DNA of 64,000 nt from an uncultured Ruminococcus sp. (lineage in GTDB: Bacteria > Bacillota > Clostridia > Oscillospirales > Ruminococcaceae): positions 1 to 64,000 of the forward strand of contig CAJTYV010000013.1 in the NCBI GenBank assembly GCA_910584195.1, given 5' to 3'. Each line of letters starts with the position of its first letter. The first letter of the stretch is position 1. The notes under the pieces were generated by a model that was given only the letters and a program-made list of their open reading frames with translations, did not search any database and had not been told where the DNA came from. Positions 8,149 through 15,925 of this stretch are shown here, one piece after another. Both the position numbers and the translations under genes were made by a program.

Positions 8149-8200
8149 AGACCGCTTTGTTTAACATCACTTAAATTCGTGACATTAGACAAAACGGTCT
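8149..8200 (-). terminator. Candidate attenuator upstream of the 8063 operon
   Basis: Read on the minus strand, AGACCG-TTTTGTCTAA pairs with TTAAACAAAG-CGGTCT and is followed by seven T. It stands about 85 bases before the first start codon of the operon, so it would end most transcripts unless overridden. The equivalent hairpin at 35554-35606 is kept in the duplicate. Confidence 0.65.
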
Positions 8201-8377
8201 TGCAAAGTTCGTGGATTATTTTATTGCCAAAAAGAAAGTATTTTTTGATTTGATCTATCAAATCTGCTGTGATTTTACCATATTTTTCCTGTGTGTGGGT
8301 TCGAATCCTGTCAGACGTAAAAATACGGTAAAAAACAGCCATGGTTTTACACTAAAATTTTTCGGCTTCTGAACAGC

Positions 8378-8405
8378 AAAAAAGCCCGATATTTCGGGCT
8401 TTTTT
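8378..8405. terminator. Two-way intrinsic terminator
   Basis: AAAAAAGCCCGA and TCGGGCTTTTTT form a symmetric stem with A-run and T-run on opposite sides. It would terminate both the minus transcript entering from the AAA-ATPase gene and any plus transcript. The duplicate is at 35784-35811. Confidence 0.8.
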
Positions 8406-8505
8406 GGGTGTACAGCTATTTAGTATCACCAATATGTCTTGTGACTATAAAATAGATGACATTAATTTATCCCGATTTTACGGCTTCCCTAAATAAAATT
8501 TTTCT

Positions 8506-10071
8506 CTACTTATTAATTTTTTCAATCTTACAAGTATGCCGTTTATCTTCCTTATCATAATTAATTCCGACAAGTAAAATTTCACCGCTATAATCTTTCA
8601 GGCAGTCGGCATATTGCTTTTTCTTGATTTGCTCCAAAGCTCCCTCGGCGGATTTATCATATTTGAGTTCAACAATCATTGCAGGATTACTGCTATTTTT
8701 TCTCGGTTTGAAAATCAGATCAGCAAATCCTTTTCCAGCAGGAGGTTCACGCTCGATAGTGTATGTTTTTCTTGCGGAATAATATGCAAGTGAGATCACG
8801 CATGACAGCGAGTTTTCATCGTTATATTTCAGAATTGAAGTATTATCGCTGTGCGCCTTGTCTATCAGCTCCGCAACTTTTTCTTCGTTATAGTTCAGAG
8901 TTGCTTTGAGCAGTTCATTGGACTGCTTCAGTGAATCCGCAACTTCCGACCAGCCAATTACTTTTATGGTACTTGCAAACTGCTCCGAAATTTCATAATT
9001 GGGAATCGAAACTTCCTTAGTATAAAAATCATACGTCAGATAACCAAGATGAATCAGAAGCGTCAGAACGTCATCTTTTGTTACAAATGTGACCATATCA
9101 TTTGTAAACGTTGTCGTATCAATTACAACCTTTTCCCCTGCGAGAAGTTCAATTATAGTATCTTTCAACCCGTCAAAATTCATCTCAATGTAGATTTTCA
9201 ACGCCTCGTAGGTTTCGGTAGAAGTCCAGTAATTATCGTAATCATGACCTGTCATAGACATTACAACCGAACGGGGATTATAAATTGAAACACCCTTTAA
9301 GTTATATCCGTCATACCAGCGTTTCGTTTCATCAAATGACATTTTATATTCTTCGCAAAGCAGTTTAACTTCAGTTTCAGTAAAACCGGTATATTCCGCA
9401 AGTTCACGAGGATTAGTCATAGCAATTTCTGTAAACATATTTATTGCCGAATGCTTTCCATATTTTTTAATTGGCAGAATTCCGGTCATGTAAGCAAGCG
9501 CAACACAACTCTGCCCTTTAAACAAATCACATAAAAAATTAAGATATATTTTCTGTTCTTCACCACTGTTCTTTTTATCTCTTAAAACGCAGTCCCATTC
9601 ATCAATTATAAATACAAACGGCTGCTGATATGAATCAAAAACTTCTTCAAGCACGAATGGAAGATCTGTTTCGCCGTCACTGATCTCAAATGTTTTTAAA
9701 AGTTCATTTATGACTCTTTTTTGCAGCAATTTCAGCATATCACTAACAGTTTCAGTTTTGTTTGCGAATTTCTGAATGTCCAGTCTGATGACATTATATT
9801 TATTCAGATGCTTTTCGAATGACTCAGAATCTGCAATTTTCAGTCGGCTGAACATTTCTCTTGAATCACAGCCGCTGCTGTAGTAAGCTGTCAGCATATT
9901 CGCAGCCATTGATTTACCGAATCTTCTCGGACGGCTGACACAAATGAATTTCTGCTCTCCAAATAGAACTTTATTTGTATATTTAATAAGTTCCGTTTTA
10001 TCCACATAAATTTGCGAGTGATTCACAGCGTTGTAAAAATCCACATTGCTCGGATTCAGATAAATTCCCAT
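8506..10071 (-). CDS. AAA-ATPase-like / PD-(D/E)XK nuclease protein 1
   Basis: A 521-residue protein with the AAA-ATPase-like (PF09820) plus PD-(D/E)XK_9 (PF08011) architecture. The N-terminal ATPase has a Walker A-like VSRPRRFGKSM (46-55) and Walker B FVFIIDEWD (about 150-158). The C-terminal nuclease-like domain has GKGFADLIFKP and, about 20 residues on, IVELKYDKS, giving the D and ELK residues. The family is abundant in Ruminococcus and Bacteroidetes genomes. A role in defence or element maintenance is inferred only. The ATG at 10071 was chosen because GGAGGTGTGGTTT precedes it. A paralog lies at 12047-13618. Confidence 0.85.
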   Translation of the reverse strand: MGIYLNPSNVDFYNAVNHSQIYVDKTELIKYTNKVLFGEQKFICVSRPRRFGKSMAANMLTAYYSSGCDSREMFSRLKIADSESFEKHLNKYNVIRLDIQKFANKTETVSDMLKLLQKRVINELLKTFEISDGETDLPFVLEEVFDSYQQPFVFIIDEWDCVLRDKKNSGEEQKIYLNFLCDLFKGQSCVALAYMTGILPIKKYGKHSAINMFTEIAMTNPRELAEYTGFTETEVKLLCEEYKMSFDETKRWYDGYNLKGVSIYNPRSVVMSMTGHDYDNYWTSTETYEALKIYIEMNFDGLKDTIIELLAGEKVVIDTTTFTNDMVTFVTKDDVLTLLIHLGYLTYDFYTKEVSIPNYEISEQFASTIKVIGWSEVADSLKQSNELLKATLNYNEEKVAELIDKAHSDNTSILKYNDENSLSCVISLAYYSARKTYTIEREPPAGKGFADLIFKPRKNSSNPAMIVELKYDKSAEGALEQIKKKQYADCLKDYSGEILLVGINYDKEDKRHTCKIEKINK

Positions 10072-10101
10072 AAACCACACCTCCGATCTTTCTTTATAAT
10101 A

Positions 10102-10130
10102 AGTATATCATATTTTCCACACAAAATCAA
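10102..10130 (-). promoter_or_regulatory. Promoter of AAA-ATPase gene 1
   Basis: On the minus strand, TTGATT (10125-10130), 17 bases, then TATACT (10102-10107) precede the ATG at 10071. The same TTGATTTTGTG start, 17-base spacing and -10 box recur at the paralog (13648-13676), which supports both calls. Confidence 0.75.
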
Positions 10131-10163
10131 GCAGTTGACATAAATTTTTCATGTAAGTTAAAC

Positions 10164-10505
10164 TTACGATTTATTTTGGCTATATCTCATCGAATAACTG
10201 TTGTTATTTTTCTTGTTTTGTGCTGAATCCCATAGTTCATCAGTGATTATTTTGGGATAATCAATATTGCCAATGTAATTTTCATTTGACAAAACGTTAT
10301 TTATTATTTGTCTACCCCACACTGGTTTATTACTGGGGGATGGAATGCGGTACATTTCCAAGTGTTTTGATATATTTGACAGTGATTGATCAAACGAGTA
10401 AAGCTCAAATATGAGTTTTACTACTTCTGCCTGTTCCTTGTAAATCACAATTTCATTCATTTCGTTTCTTGTGTATCCAAATGATATTCGTCTTTGTTTT
10501 TCCAT
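10164..10505 (-). pseudogene. Serine-recombinase C-terminal fragment
   Basis: A 113-residue frame matching only the Recombinase domain (PF07508) that follows the catalytic domain in large serine recombinases: FGYTRNEMNEIVIYKEQAEV, LIFELYSFDQSLSNISKHL, WGRQIINNVLSNENYIGN and ELWDSAQ. The N-terminal resolvase domain with the catalytic serine and the zinc-ribbon/coiled-coil tail are missing. I therefore take it for a remnant of an integrase gene, although short stand-alone versions exist and may act as DNA-binding proteins. Confidence 0.65.
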
Positions 10506-10525
10506 AATTAAAATTTCTCTCTAAA

Positions 10526-10558
10526 CAAAAAGGATACAAAGTTCTACTCTGTATCCTT
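10526..10558 (-). terminator. Terminator of the ArdA genes
   Basis: On the minus strand AAGGATAC, a ~13-base loop, then GTATCCTT lead into TTTTG. It lies about 170 bases after the ArdA stop codon and separates that unit from the recombinase fragment. A second stem (ACAAACCTG/CAGGTTTGT, 10593-10626) stands just before it. Confidence 0.7.
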
Positions 10559-10732
10559 GACTATTTTGTTGATTTTCACCGATTTATATAAAACAAACCT
10601 GCTCACATTTTCGTGAACAGGTTTGTCCAAATAACTGTCAAGCTGAGACCAAATGGCTTTTTTGAAAACTTGAATTTTACGCCTGTTTTTAACCGATATA
10701 TTTTTATTTGAATGGTACTTGCCATTCAGCAT
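10544..10732 (-). CDS. Doubtful small ORF after ArdA
   Basis: A 62-codon frame (MLNGKYHSNKNISVKNRRK...) whose ATG overlaps the ArdA stop (ATGTGATG). It is basic and ends inside the terminator stem, and half of it covers a strong hairpin. Coupling to ArdA is possible, but the composition is explained equally well by the inverted repeats, so I give it low weight. Confidence 0.25.
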   Translation of the reverse strand: MLNGKYHSNKNISVKNRRKIQVFKKAIWSQLDSYLDKPVHENVSRFVLYKSVKINKIVKDTE

Positions 10733-11472
10733 CACATCATCTGCATCCCGAAGCATTCATCCTGATCCTCATTTTCATCTGCCTGCTGATTCATATGTTT
10801 CTGATTTTCTTCGGATATAATTTCATCAAGAGAATGCCCTTCCTTCATGCAGACAAAATCACCGTCAACAAATTTTCCGTTATATTCTTCTGCGATATGT
10901 CTGCCGAGATTTCCATAGTCAATGAAATTTTCCAAAACCGGCGGCACAGAATAACCGGAACTGTTATTTACAAAATATCGTCCAATGCCATAGTAATCCT
11001 CAACGCCCTTAATTACTGTAAACAGACTGAGATTTTCAGCAATGGATGCCAGTGAAACGGCATCTTCGACACCTGCATATTCCGCTGCACGAGCCAGTTT
11101 ACCCAAGTCCATATCGGCATTGCTGACTGCTCCGGCAAGCGTATTGACATCATAAATACTTTCTTTTTCAGCAAGTTCACACAGCCGTTCGAACCAAACG
11201 TGATTATCCACATTAAAATCCTCTATAATAATTTTTACATCATCGGGATTTTCTGAACCGAGACGTCCGAACGCCTTTGTTATTGCTTCATTCTCACAGG
11301 GCATGTACAGATATTCCGTTCTGCCTCTGTACTCTACCCTCGCAATGAACAGCACATCCGCATCATACAGATACGGCGGAAACACCTGACCGTCGTATTC
11401 CTCCGAAAAAGGAATATCCTCATTGACGAAAAGCAAACCGTAATCCGTACATATACCATTGCCGGACTGCAT
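10732..11472 (-). CDS. ArdA-like antirestriction protein, C-terminal half
   Basis: A 246-residue acidic protein with ArdA-like domains: NVDNHVWFERLCELAEKES and LARAAEYAGVEDAVSLASIA (about 85-150), then NLSLFTVIKGVEDYYGIGRYF (about 148-170) and FIDYGNLGRHIAEEYNGKFV. ArdA proteins mimic DNA and block type I restriction enzymes. The preceding frame (11482-11919) is in the same reading phase and ends in TGA only nine bases before this ATG, so both may derive from one ArdA double protein of about 394 residues. The tail DECFGMQMM is of the acidic Met type. Confidence 0.7.
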   Translation of the reverse strand: MQSGNGICTDYGLLFVNEDIPFSEEYDGQVFPPYLYDADVLFIARVEYRGRTEYLYMPCENEAITKAFGRLGSENPDDVKIIIEDFNVDNHVWFERLCELAEKESIYDVNTLAGAVSNADMDLGKLARAAEYAGVEDAVSLASIAENLSLFTVIKGVEDYYGIGRYFVNNSSGYSVPPVLENFIDYGNLGRHIAEEYNGKFVDGDFVCMKEGHSLDEIISEENQKHMNQQADENEDQDECFGMQMM

Positions 11473-11481
11473 CAGATTCCG

Positions 11482-11919
11482 TCAAATCTCGGCATACTTT
11501 GGATTATCATCGTCGTGGGCAGGAATACATCCGTCACGGTTTAACAGATACTCCCTGCCGATTCTGCCCATATCGCTGACATCCCGAATCAGCGTGTATC
11601 TGCTGAGATTAAAAGTCAGGTTGATGAGGTCGGGAAGTTCCGTAAAAGATTCGTGCTTCATTGCCTCAAAGTACCGCTTTTCCTCGCTTTCACAAAAACT
11701 GTCGAACCGTTTTGCAAGGTAATTCAGTTCGTCAAGATTTACAAAACGATCTTTCAGGAACCCAAGTTCTTCAGGATATTTCACCTCTGTTACGAACAGC
11801 TCTGATGGGTTATCATTCAAGGCGTGAATTTCCATAAGTGCAGAAATCAGTTCTTTTTCCGAACACGGAAAACGAATACTTCCTAAACGTTCATTATACT
11901 GTACAGTTATCTTTATCAT
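11482..11919 (-). CDS. ArdA-like antirestriction protein, N-terminal half
   Basis: A 145-residue protein starting MIKITVQYNERLG with an FPCSEKELISALMEI segment. The ArdA-like core follows: LGFLKDRFVNLDELNYLAKRF, then LINLTFNLSRYTLIRDVSDMGRIGREYLLNRDG in two motif blocks. It is acidic as expected of a DNA mimic. The stop is a TGA that interrupts an otherwise continuous frame into the next ArdA gene (..KYAEI, stop, RNLMQSGNG..). Either the protein was split by a nonsense mutation, or two proteins are made by coupled re-initiation. Confidence 0.65.
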   Translation of the reverse strand: MIKITVQYNERLGSIRFPCSEKELISALMEIHALNDNPSELFVTEVKYPEELGFLKDRFVNLDELNYLAKRFDSFCESEEKRYFEAMKHESFTELPDLINLTFNLSRYTLIRDVSDMGRIGREYLLNRDGCIPAHDDDNPKYAEI

Positions 11920-11987
11920 ATATTACCAGTCCTTTCTGCTAAAAAATACCGAATGTTTCTTTTCAAAAACAATCGGCATAATCACAA

Positions 11988-12021
11988 AAAAGCACATGAA
12001 ATTTTTACATTCATGTGCTTT
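11988..12021 (-). terminator. Terminator after AAA-ATPase gene 2
   Basis: AAAGCACATGAA and TTCATGTGCTTT form a 12-bp stem around a short AT loop. Read on the minus strand it ends in TTTTTTG. It lies just downstream of the AAA-ATPase stop at 12047 and upstream of the ArdA pair. Confidence 0.75.
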
Positions 12022-12046
12022 GTAAGCGTTATTCAGCTGTCTGATT

Positions 12047-13618
12047 TTATAAAACTGTTTTTTCAATCCTGCAATTATGGCTTTTATTCTCCTTGTCATA
12101 ATTGATTCCTACCAGCAGAATTTCGCCGCTGTAATCCTTAAGGCAATCGGTATACTGCTTTTTCTTAATCTGTTCCAACGCACCTTCGGCAGACTTATCA
12201 TATTTGAGTTCCACAATCATTGTAGGATTGCTGTTATTTTTTCTTGGTTTGAAAACCAAATCTGCATAACCCTTTCCGGCAGGAAGCTCACGTTCAATTG
12301 TGTACGTTTTCCGTGCTGAATAATACGCCAACGAAATTACACATGAAAGCGAGTTTTCATCGTTGTATTTCAAAATTGAAGTATTATCGCTGTGCGCCTT
12401 GTCTATCAGCTCAGCAACCTTTTCTTCATCGCAATTCAGTGTTGCTTTCAGAAGTTCGTCTGATGATTTTATCGCTTTCACAACTTCTTCCCATCCGCCG
12501 TCCTCTATGGAATTTATAAATTCCTGAGCAACTTCGCTGTTCGGAATCCACACATGTTTAGTATAAAAATCATATGTCAGATATCCGAGATGAACCAGAA
12601 GAGTGAAAATATCATCCGCACTTCTGAGAGTCGTCATATCATTCTGGAATTTTCCGGGATTTATTTCAATTTTTTCGCCTGCTATCAGCTGCGTAACCTT
12701 ATCTTTCAAGCCGTCAAAGTTCATTTCAATATAATGACGAACAGATTCATAAGTTTCTGTTTTTGACCAATAATTATCGAATTTTTTTCGCATCATAGCT
12801 TCCACAACAGATTTCGGATTATAGACCGACAGCTGATTCAGGTTATATCCATCGTACCACTTTTTTGTCTCTGAAAAATCCATGTCATACTCTTTACAGA
12901 GCATCCTGACTTCATCCTCCGTAAATCCGACAAATTCTTCAAGCGGTTCTGCACCTGTCATTGAATATTCGTCAAACATATTAAGTGCCGAATGGCTGCC
13001 ATATTTTTTAATCGGCAGAATCCCGGTCATATAAACAAGTGCTACATATGGTTGATTTTTCAGCAGATTTCTCAAAAATTTAAGATATGATTCCTGTGCA
13101 GTGCAATCGTCTTTATGCTCTCGAAAAATACAATCCCACTCATCTATAATAAAAATAAAAGGTATTTTTACCGTGTTAAATATTGTTGCAAGAACCTTAT
13201 CCAGTGTTTTACGACCCGCTATCTGAATACTCGGAAATTCTGCAAACAGTTCCTCCATAATATCGTCCTTAATAAATTGCACTGTTTCCTGAATATCTTC
13301 TGATTCATCCATAAATGGCGGAATATTAAGATAAATCACATTGTACTGATTCAAGTGTTTTTCAAAAAAATCTGACTCTGCGATTTTTAAATCTTCAAAT
13401 AACTCTTTGGAATCACAGCCCCTGCTATAATATGCTTTCAGCATATTTGCAGTCATTGACTTACCGAATCGTCTTGGACGACTGACACAGATAAATTTCT
13501 GCTCCCCAAACAAGACTTTATTTGTATATTTAATAAGTTCTGTTTTGTCTACATAAATCTGCGAATGATTCACAGCGTTGTAAAAATCCACATTACTCGG
13601 ATTCAGATAAATACCCAT
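12047..13618 (-). CDS. AAA-ATPase-like / PD-(D/E)XK nuclease protein 2
   Basis: A paralog of the protein at 8506-10071, 523 residues from the ATG at 13618 (GGAGGTGCAGTTT before it). The first ~65 residues and the last ~130 residues are almost the same in the two copies, whereas the middle (about 70-400) has diverged clearly. The ATPase shows VSRPRRFGKSM and FIFIIDEWD. The nuclease-like domain shows GKGYADLVFKP and IVELKYDKS. Conserved ends around a diverging centre suggest recombination or gene conversion, with selection for a variable sensor or partner-binding part; that reading is inference. Confidence 0.85.
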   Translation of the reverse strand: MGIYLNPSNVDFYNAVNHSQIYVDKTELIKYTNKVLFGEQKFICVSRPRRFGKSMTANMLKAYYSRGCDSKELFEDLKIAESDFFEKHLNQYNVIYLNIPPFMDESEDIQETVQFIKDDIMEELFAEFPSIQIAGRKTLDKVLATIFNTVKIPFIFIIDEWDCIFREHKDDCTAQESYLKFLRNLLKNQPYVALVYMTGILPIKKYGSHSALNMFDEYSMTGAEPLEEFVGFTEDEVRMLCKEYDMDFSETKKWYDGYNLNQLSVYNPKSVVEAMMRKKFDNYWSKTETYESVRHYIEMNFDGLKDKVTQLIAGEKIEINPGKFQNDMTTLRSADDIFTLLVHLGYLTYDFYTKHVWIPNSEVAQEFINSIEDGGWEEVVKAIKSSDELLKATLNCDEEKVAELIDKAHSDNTSILKYNDENSLSCVISLAYYSARKTYTIERELPAGKGYADLVFKPRKNNSNPTMIVELKYDKSAEGALEQIKKKQYTDCLKDYSGEILLVGINYDKENKSHNCRIEKTVL

Positions 13619-13647
13619 AAACTGCACCTCCGTTTTTTCCTGATATA

Positions 13648-13676
13648 ATTATATCATTTTTCAGGCACAAAATCAA
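13648..13676 (-). promoter_or_regulatory. Promoter of AAA-ATPase gene 2
   Basis: On the minus strand TTGATT (13671-13676), exactly 17 bases, then TATAAT (13648-13653). The -10 box lies in the palindrome GATATAATTATATC, which could also serve as an operator. The ATG at 13618 follows about 30 bases on. Confidence 0.8.
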
Positions 13677-13715
13677 GTATCGGAGGCAATATTTTTAAAT
13701 AAAATACAGTTTTAT

Positions 13716-13988
13716 TTAAAATCCTTTACTGAACTCATCAATCATCCTCTGATACTCTTTTTCCTCACAGTCGATGTAATCCTTTGCGAACTGTTCAGCT
13801 TCTGCAAGACTGTTTTTCACCAATTCAAAATCAACCGCAGCAGAAAAAACATCTATAACAACTTCTTCTGATTCATCAACAAAAACTTCAATTGTGAAAC
13901 CCTCGCAAGTAACGGTTTTGCCGTTCTTATTCTCTCTCGACAGGTTTTTATCGGGAATAATTTTCACAAAAAATCCTTTGTATTTCAT
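13716..13988 (-). CDS. Small hypothetical protein
   Basis: A 90-residue protein with no family I can name: MKYKGFFVKIIPDKNL, then GKTVTCEGFTIEVFVDESEE and a helical end (LAEAEQFAKDYIDCEEKEYQ). AAGGAGGCTGAAAGT before the ATG is a strong ribosome site, which supports real translation. The layout (a beta-rich start with IIPDKN, then an acidic helix) resembles small accessory proteins of Clostridia mobile elements. A palindromic AT-rich hairpin (13692-13718) overlaps its stop and may act as its terminator. Confidence 0.55.
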   Translation of the reverse strand: MKYKGFFVKIIPDKNLSRENKNGKTVTCEGFTIEVFVDESEEVVIDVFSAAVDFELVKNSLAEAEQFAKDYIDCEEKEYQRMIDEFSKGF

Positions 13989-14001
13989 ACTTTCAGCCTC
14001 C

Positions 14002-14442
14002 TTAAAACTTCATCTGAAAGTCATCATTCAATTCATCAAACTCATATTCCATTTCCATGAGCTGCTTATGGTAAATTGAATTTTCCAGAGCTGTTTCCAG
14101 ATATGATTCATCCAATCCGTTCTCCCGATAGCCCTGCAAAATAGTGTTGTAATACTGCGGACTCGGCGGAGAAATTGTTCCACGATTCATCAGGTAAGCC
14201 ATACCCTCATAAGATTTTCCGTCCATTTCAAAGGGCATTTTTTTCTGTCTGTAGAAACTTGGAAATCCCTCGTATTTGTTAAGCACGGGCAAATCCCTTT
14301 CGTCAAGCTCCCATATTAATACAGGAACTTTCATATTTTTCTTCGGAACAATTGTAGCGACTCCTCTGAACTCCAGTTCAAAACCCTTGATTTCGGACAC
14401 TCCCACAACTTGTGAATCCGCAATCGCAAACGATACTTCCAC
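14002..14442 (-). pseudogene. Gamma-glutamylcyclotransferase-like gene, 5' end broken
   Basis: The frame matches the AIG2/gamma-glutamylcyclotransferase fold from its second strand on: VVGVSEIKGFELEFRG, VPVLIWELDERDLPVLNKYE, GFPSFYRQKKMPF and SYEGMAYLMN. Proteins of this fold open with a short YGSNL substrate loop, and that part is absent. The frame starts at a GTG directly preceded by TAA and has no ribosome site. Upstream, an ATG at 14516-14518 with a perfect AGGAGG site reads MNYPIPTHLKSIF in another frame into the same DNA, so a deletion or frameshift probably removed the original start. The tail (ELNDDFQMKF) is of the acidic Met type. Confidence 0.55.
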
Positions 14443-14518
14443 TTAAATTGGAAGAGTCTGTATCTCTTTCATTAACCCTAAAAATTGATTTTAAATGTGT
14501 TGGTATCGGATAATTCAT

Positions 14519-15172
14519 ATTATGCCTCCTGTTACAAACTTCAAAATAAGTGCTTGTTCTCCCTCCCACATTATATCACACCGTCCCCGAAAATGCAATC
14601 CCATTTCCGAGAAATACCCCTCCAAAATCACCGTCATCATCAACAGAAATCTCGTGTTTAAACTATGCAAGAGGGAGAATTGCCATGAACAAATTGTAAA
14701 CTTTTCAGAAAATCATGCCCGAAACCTCAAATTTCACGGTATATAAGTGAGGGGTGTTTTTCATGGGCGGTCAGGCAGGGCAGAAATTTGAATGTAACGA
14801 TAAGCATATCGACATTCAAAATCGGCTCAGGGAGAGCCGAGGAAATAGTTTCACCAGACTGCCGCCAACCCAGCATCATAACTGCGCCGAAGCCCAGTAA
14901 AATACTCTCAGAGCCGTGCGGAACAGAGAGAAAGTCGCATAGCTCCAAACACGCAGGAGCGTGAAAAACAGCCGTGAAACGGCGAAATACAAGTGAGGGC
15001 GTGGAACGCCCGATCAATTTTCACAACAAGCACGGTATAAAGTATTACGATTATGGAAAATCGTAAACTTTATACGGCTTGTCAGGGGAAAATTCCCCTA
15101 AGACCCCTGAGAGCGATTGCAGGAGCAATCGAAGAACGGCGGCAGAACCGCCGAGAAAGCGAGGACAACACA
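14519..15172. other. Gene-free region with candidate oriT
   Basis: I find no credible gene here. The region separates the minus-strand cluster from the plus-strand mobilization genes. Its second half is unusually rich in perfect inverted repeats (15026-15082, GGGGAAAATTCCCC at 15085-15098, CGATTGC/GCAATCG at 15114-15131, CGGCGG/CCGCCG at 15137-15153), directly upstream of the MobC-like gene. That is the usual place and look of an origin of transfer and of relaxosome binding sites. The nick site cannot be assigned by eye. Confidence 0.55.
15026..15082. other. oriT: Candidate oriT inverted repeat
   Basis: A nearly perfect 57-base inverted repeat. ACAAGC, GTATAAAG and TTACGAT on one side mirror ATCGTAA, CTTTATAC and GCTTGT on the other, with a short TATGGAA-like loop. 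Three shorter perfect stems follow within 70 bases. Relaxases of the MobP/MobQ kind nick next to such repeats. Position and structure support the call; the nic base is not known. Confidence 0.55.
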
Positions 15173-15925
15173 ATGTCAATATTCAAAAAGCCCGAAAAGG
15201 GTTTCCTTGCAAAGCTGTTTAAGCATAAGCAGGTCGAGGAACTTGCGGAAGAACTTGCCCACACTTATGCGGACGAAATGCGGGCGGATATGCTGTCCGA
15301 AAATCCCGAAACGGATACCGCCGAGGACACCGCTGTTGAGCCTGTTCCAATGTTGGAAGTCTCAGAATCGGGAGAGGTTGACTTCACAGAACCGCCCGAA
15401 ACCACCGAGGGCGAATCTCCACCGCAGGACACCGAGCCGAGTGAAGTACGCAAGCACCTCATTACATTTCGAGTGAACGATATGGAGCTTGAAGCGATCA
15501 ACCGCCGATATGCTGAAACATCGTTCAGAAGCAGGGGCGATTTTTGCCGTTATTCTGCATTGACCGTGATGAATGTTGAGGAAGATACCGAGGACATAAA
15601 GCAGATAGCACGGTACATATCGTCTATCTCCAATTCGTTCAATCAGGTAGCCCACCGTGTCAATAAAGGCGGCAAGCTCTATGACGAAGATATTGCCGAT
15701 ATGAAAGCGAGGTTAGAGGAAGTTTGGCGGTTACTCGTATCCATACGATCCACACGGGAACATACGGTGCAATTGCTTATATCTGCAACCCAGACAAAAC
15801 CGCAGACGGCAAATATGTTGTTAGCAACTTGTGCGTATCTTCTCCATCTGGAGCATCAGAACAGTTTAGGAACATCAGGCAGTCAGTCGGCACAGGGCGA
15901 AGCCGAAGCGAGTGCCAGCATATAA
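15173..15925 (+). CDS. MobC-like relaxosome accessory protein
   Basis: A 250-residue protein of the mobilization module. After an acidic N-terminal part (about 1-95) it has a MobC/ribbon-helix-helix-like core: LITFRVNDMELEAINRRYAE, FRSRGDFCRYSALTV, and ISSISNSFNQVAHRVNKGGK with EDIADMKARLEEVW. Such proteins bind oriT and help the relaxase to nick. The ATG at 15173 was chosen because the region upstream is hairpin DNA. Oddly, the frame runs on about 67 codons past the usual MobC end, overlapping the relaxase start by 202 bases in another phase. Confidence 0.75.
   Translation: MSIFKKPEKGFLAKLFKHKQVEELAEELAHTYADEMRADMLSENPETDTAEDTAVEPVPMLEVSESGEVDFTEPPETTEGESPPQDTEPSEVRKHLITFRVNDMELEAINRRYAETSFRSRGDFCRYSALTVMNVEEDTEDIKQIARYISSISNSFNQVAHRVNKGGKLYDEDIADMKARLEEVWRLLVSIRSTREHTVQLLISATQTKPQTANMLLATCAYLLHLEHQNSLGTSGSQSAQGEAEASASI

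Larger units (their letters stand above)
8064..8505. promoter_or_regulatory. Structured leader region, copy 1
   Basis: This 440-base gene-free region lies upstream of the minus operon starting at 8063. It is duplicated, with drift, at 35522-35954. Conserved parts, in plus-strand order, are a hairpin with T-run facing the operon (8149-8200), a block around GGGTTCGAATCCTGT (near 8299-8313), then AACAGCCATGGTTTTACAC, and a two-way terminator (8378-8405). The hairpin between the presumed promoter and the first gene suggests transcription attenuation. The GGTTCGAATCC motif matches a tRNA T-arm, but no complete tRNA can be folded around it. Confidence 0.5.

Noticed and set aside
8280..8330. A tRNA gene around GGGTTCGAATCCTGT
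   Set aside because: Only the T-arm and a short 3' part are tRNA-like; no anticodon arm, D-arm or matching acceptor strand is found in the 75 bases upstream. The same holds at 35700.
10593..10626. Stem ACAAACCTG/CAGGTTTGT as the main terminator of the ArdA unit
   Set aside because: The stem is strong, but the T-run on either strand is interrupted; the next hairpin (10526-10558) fits better.
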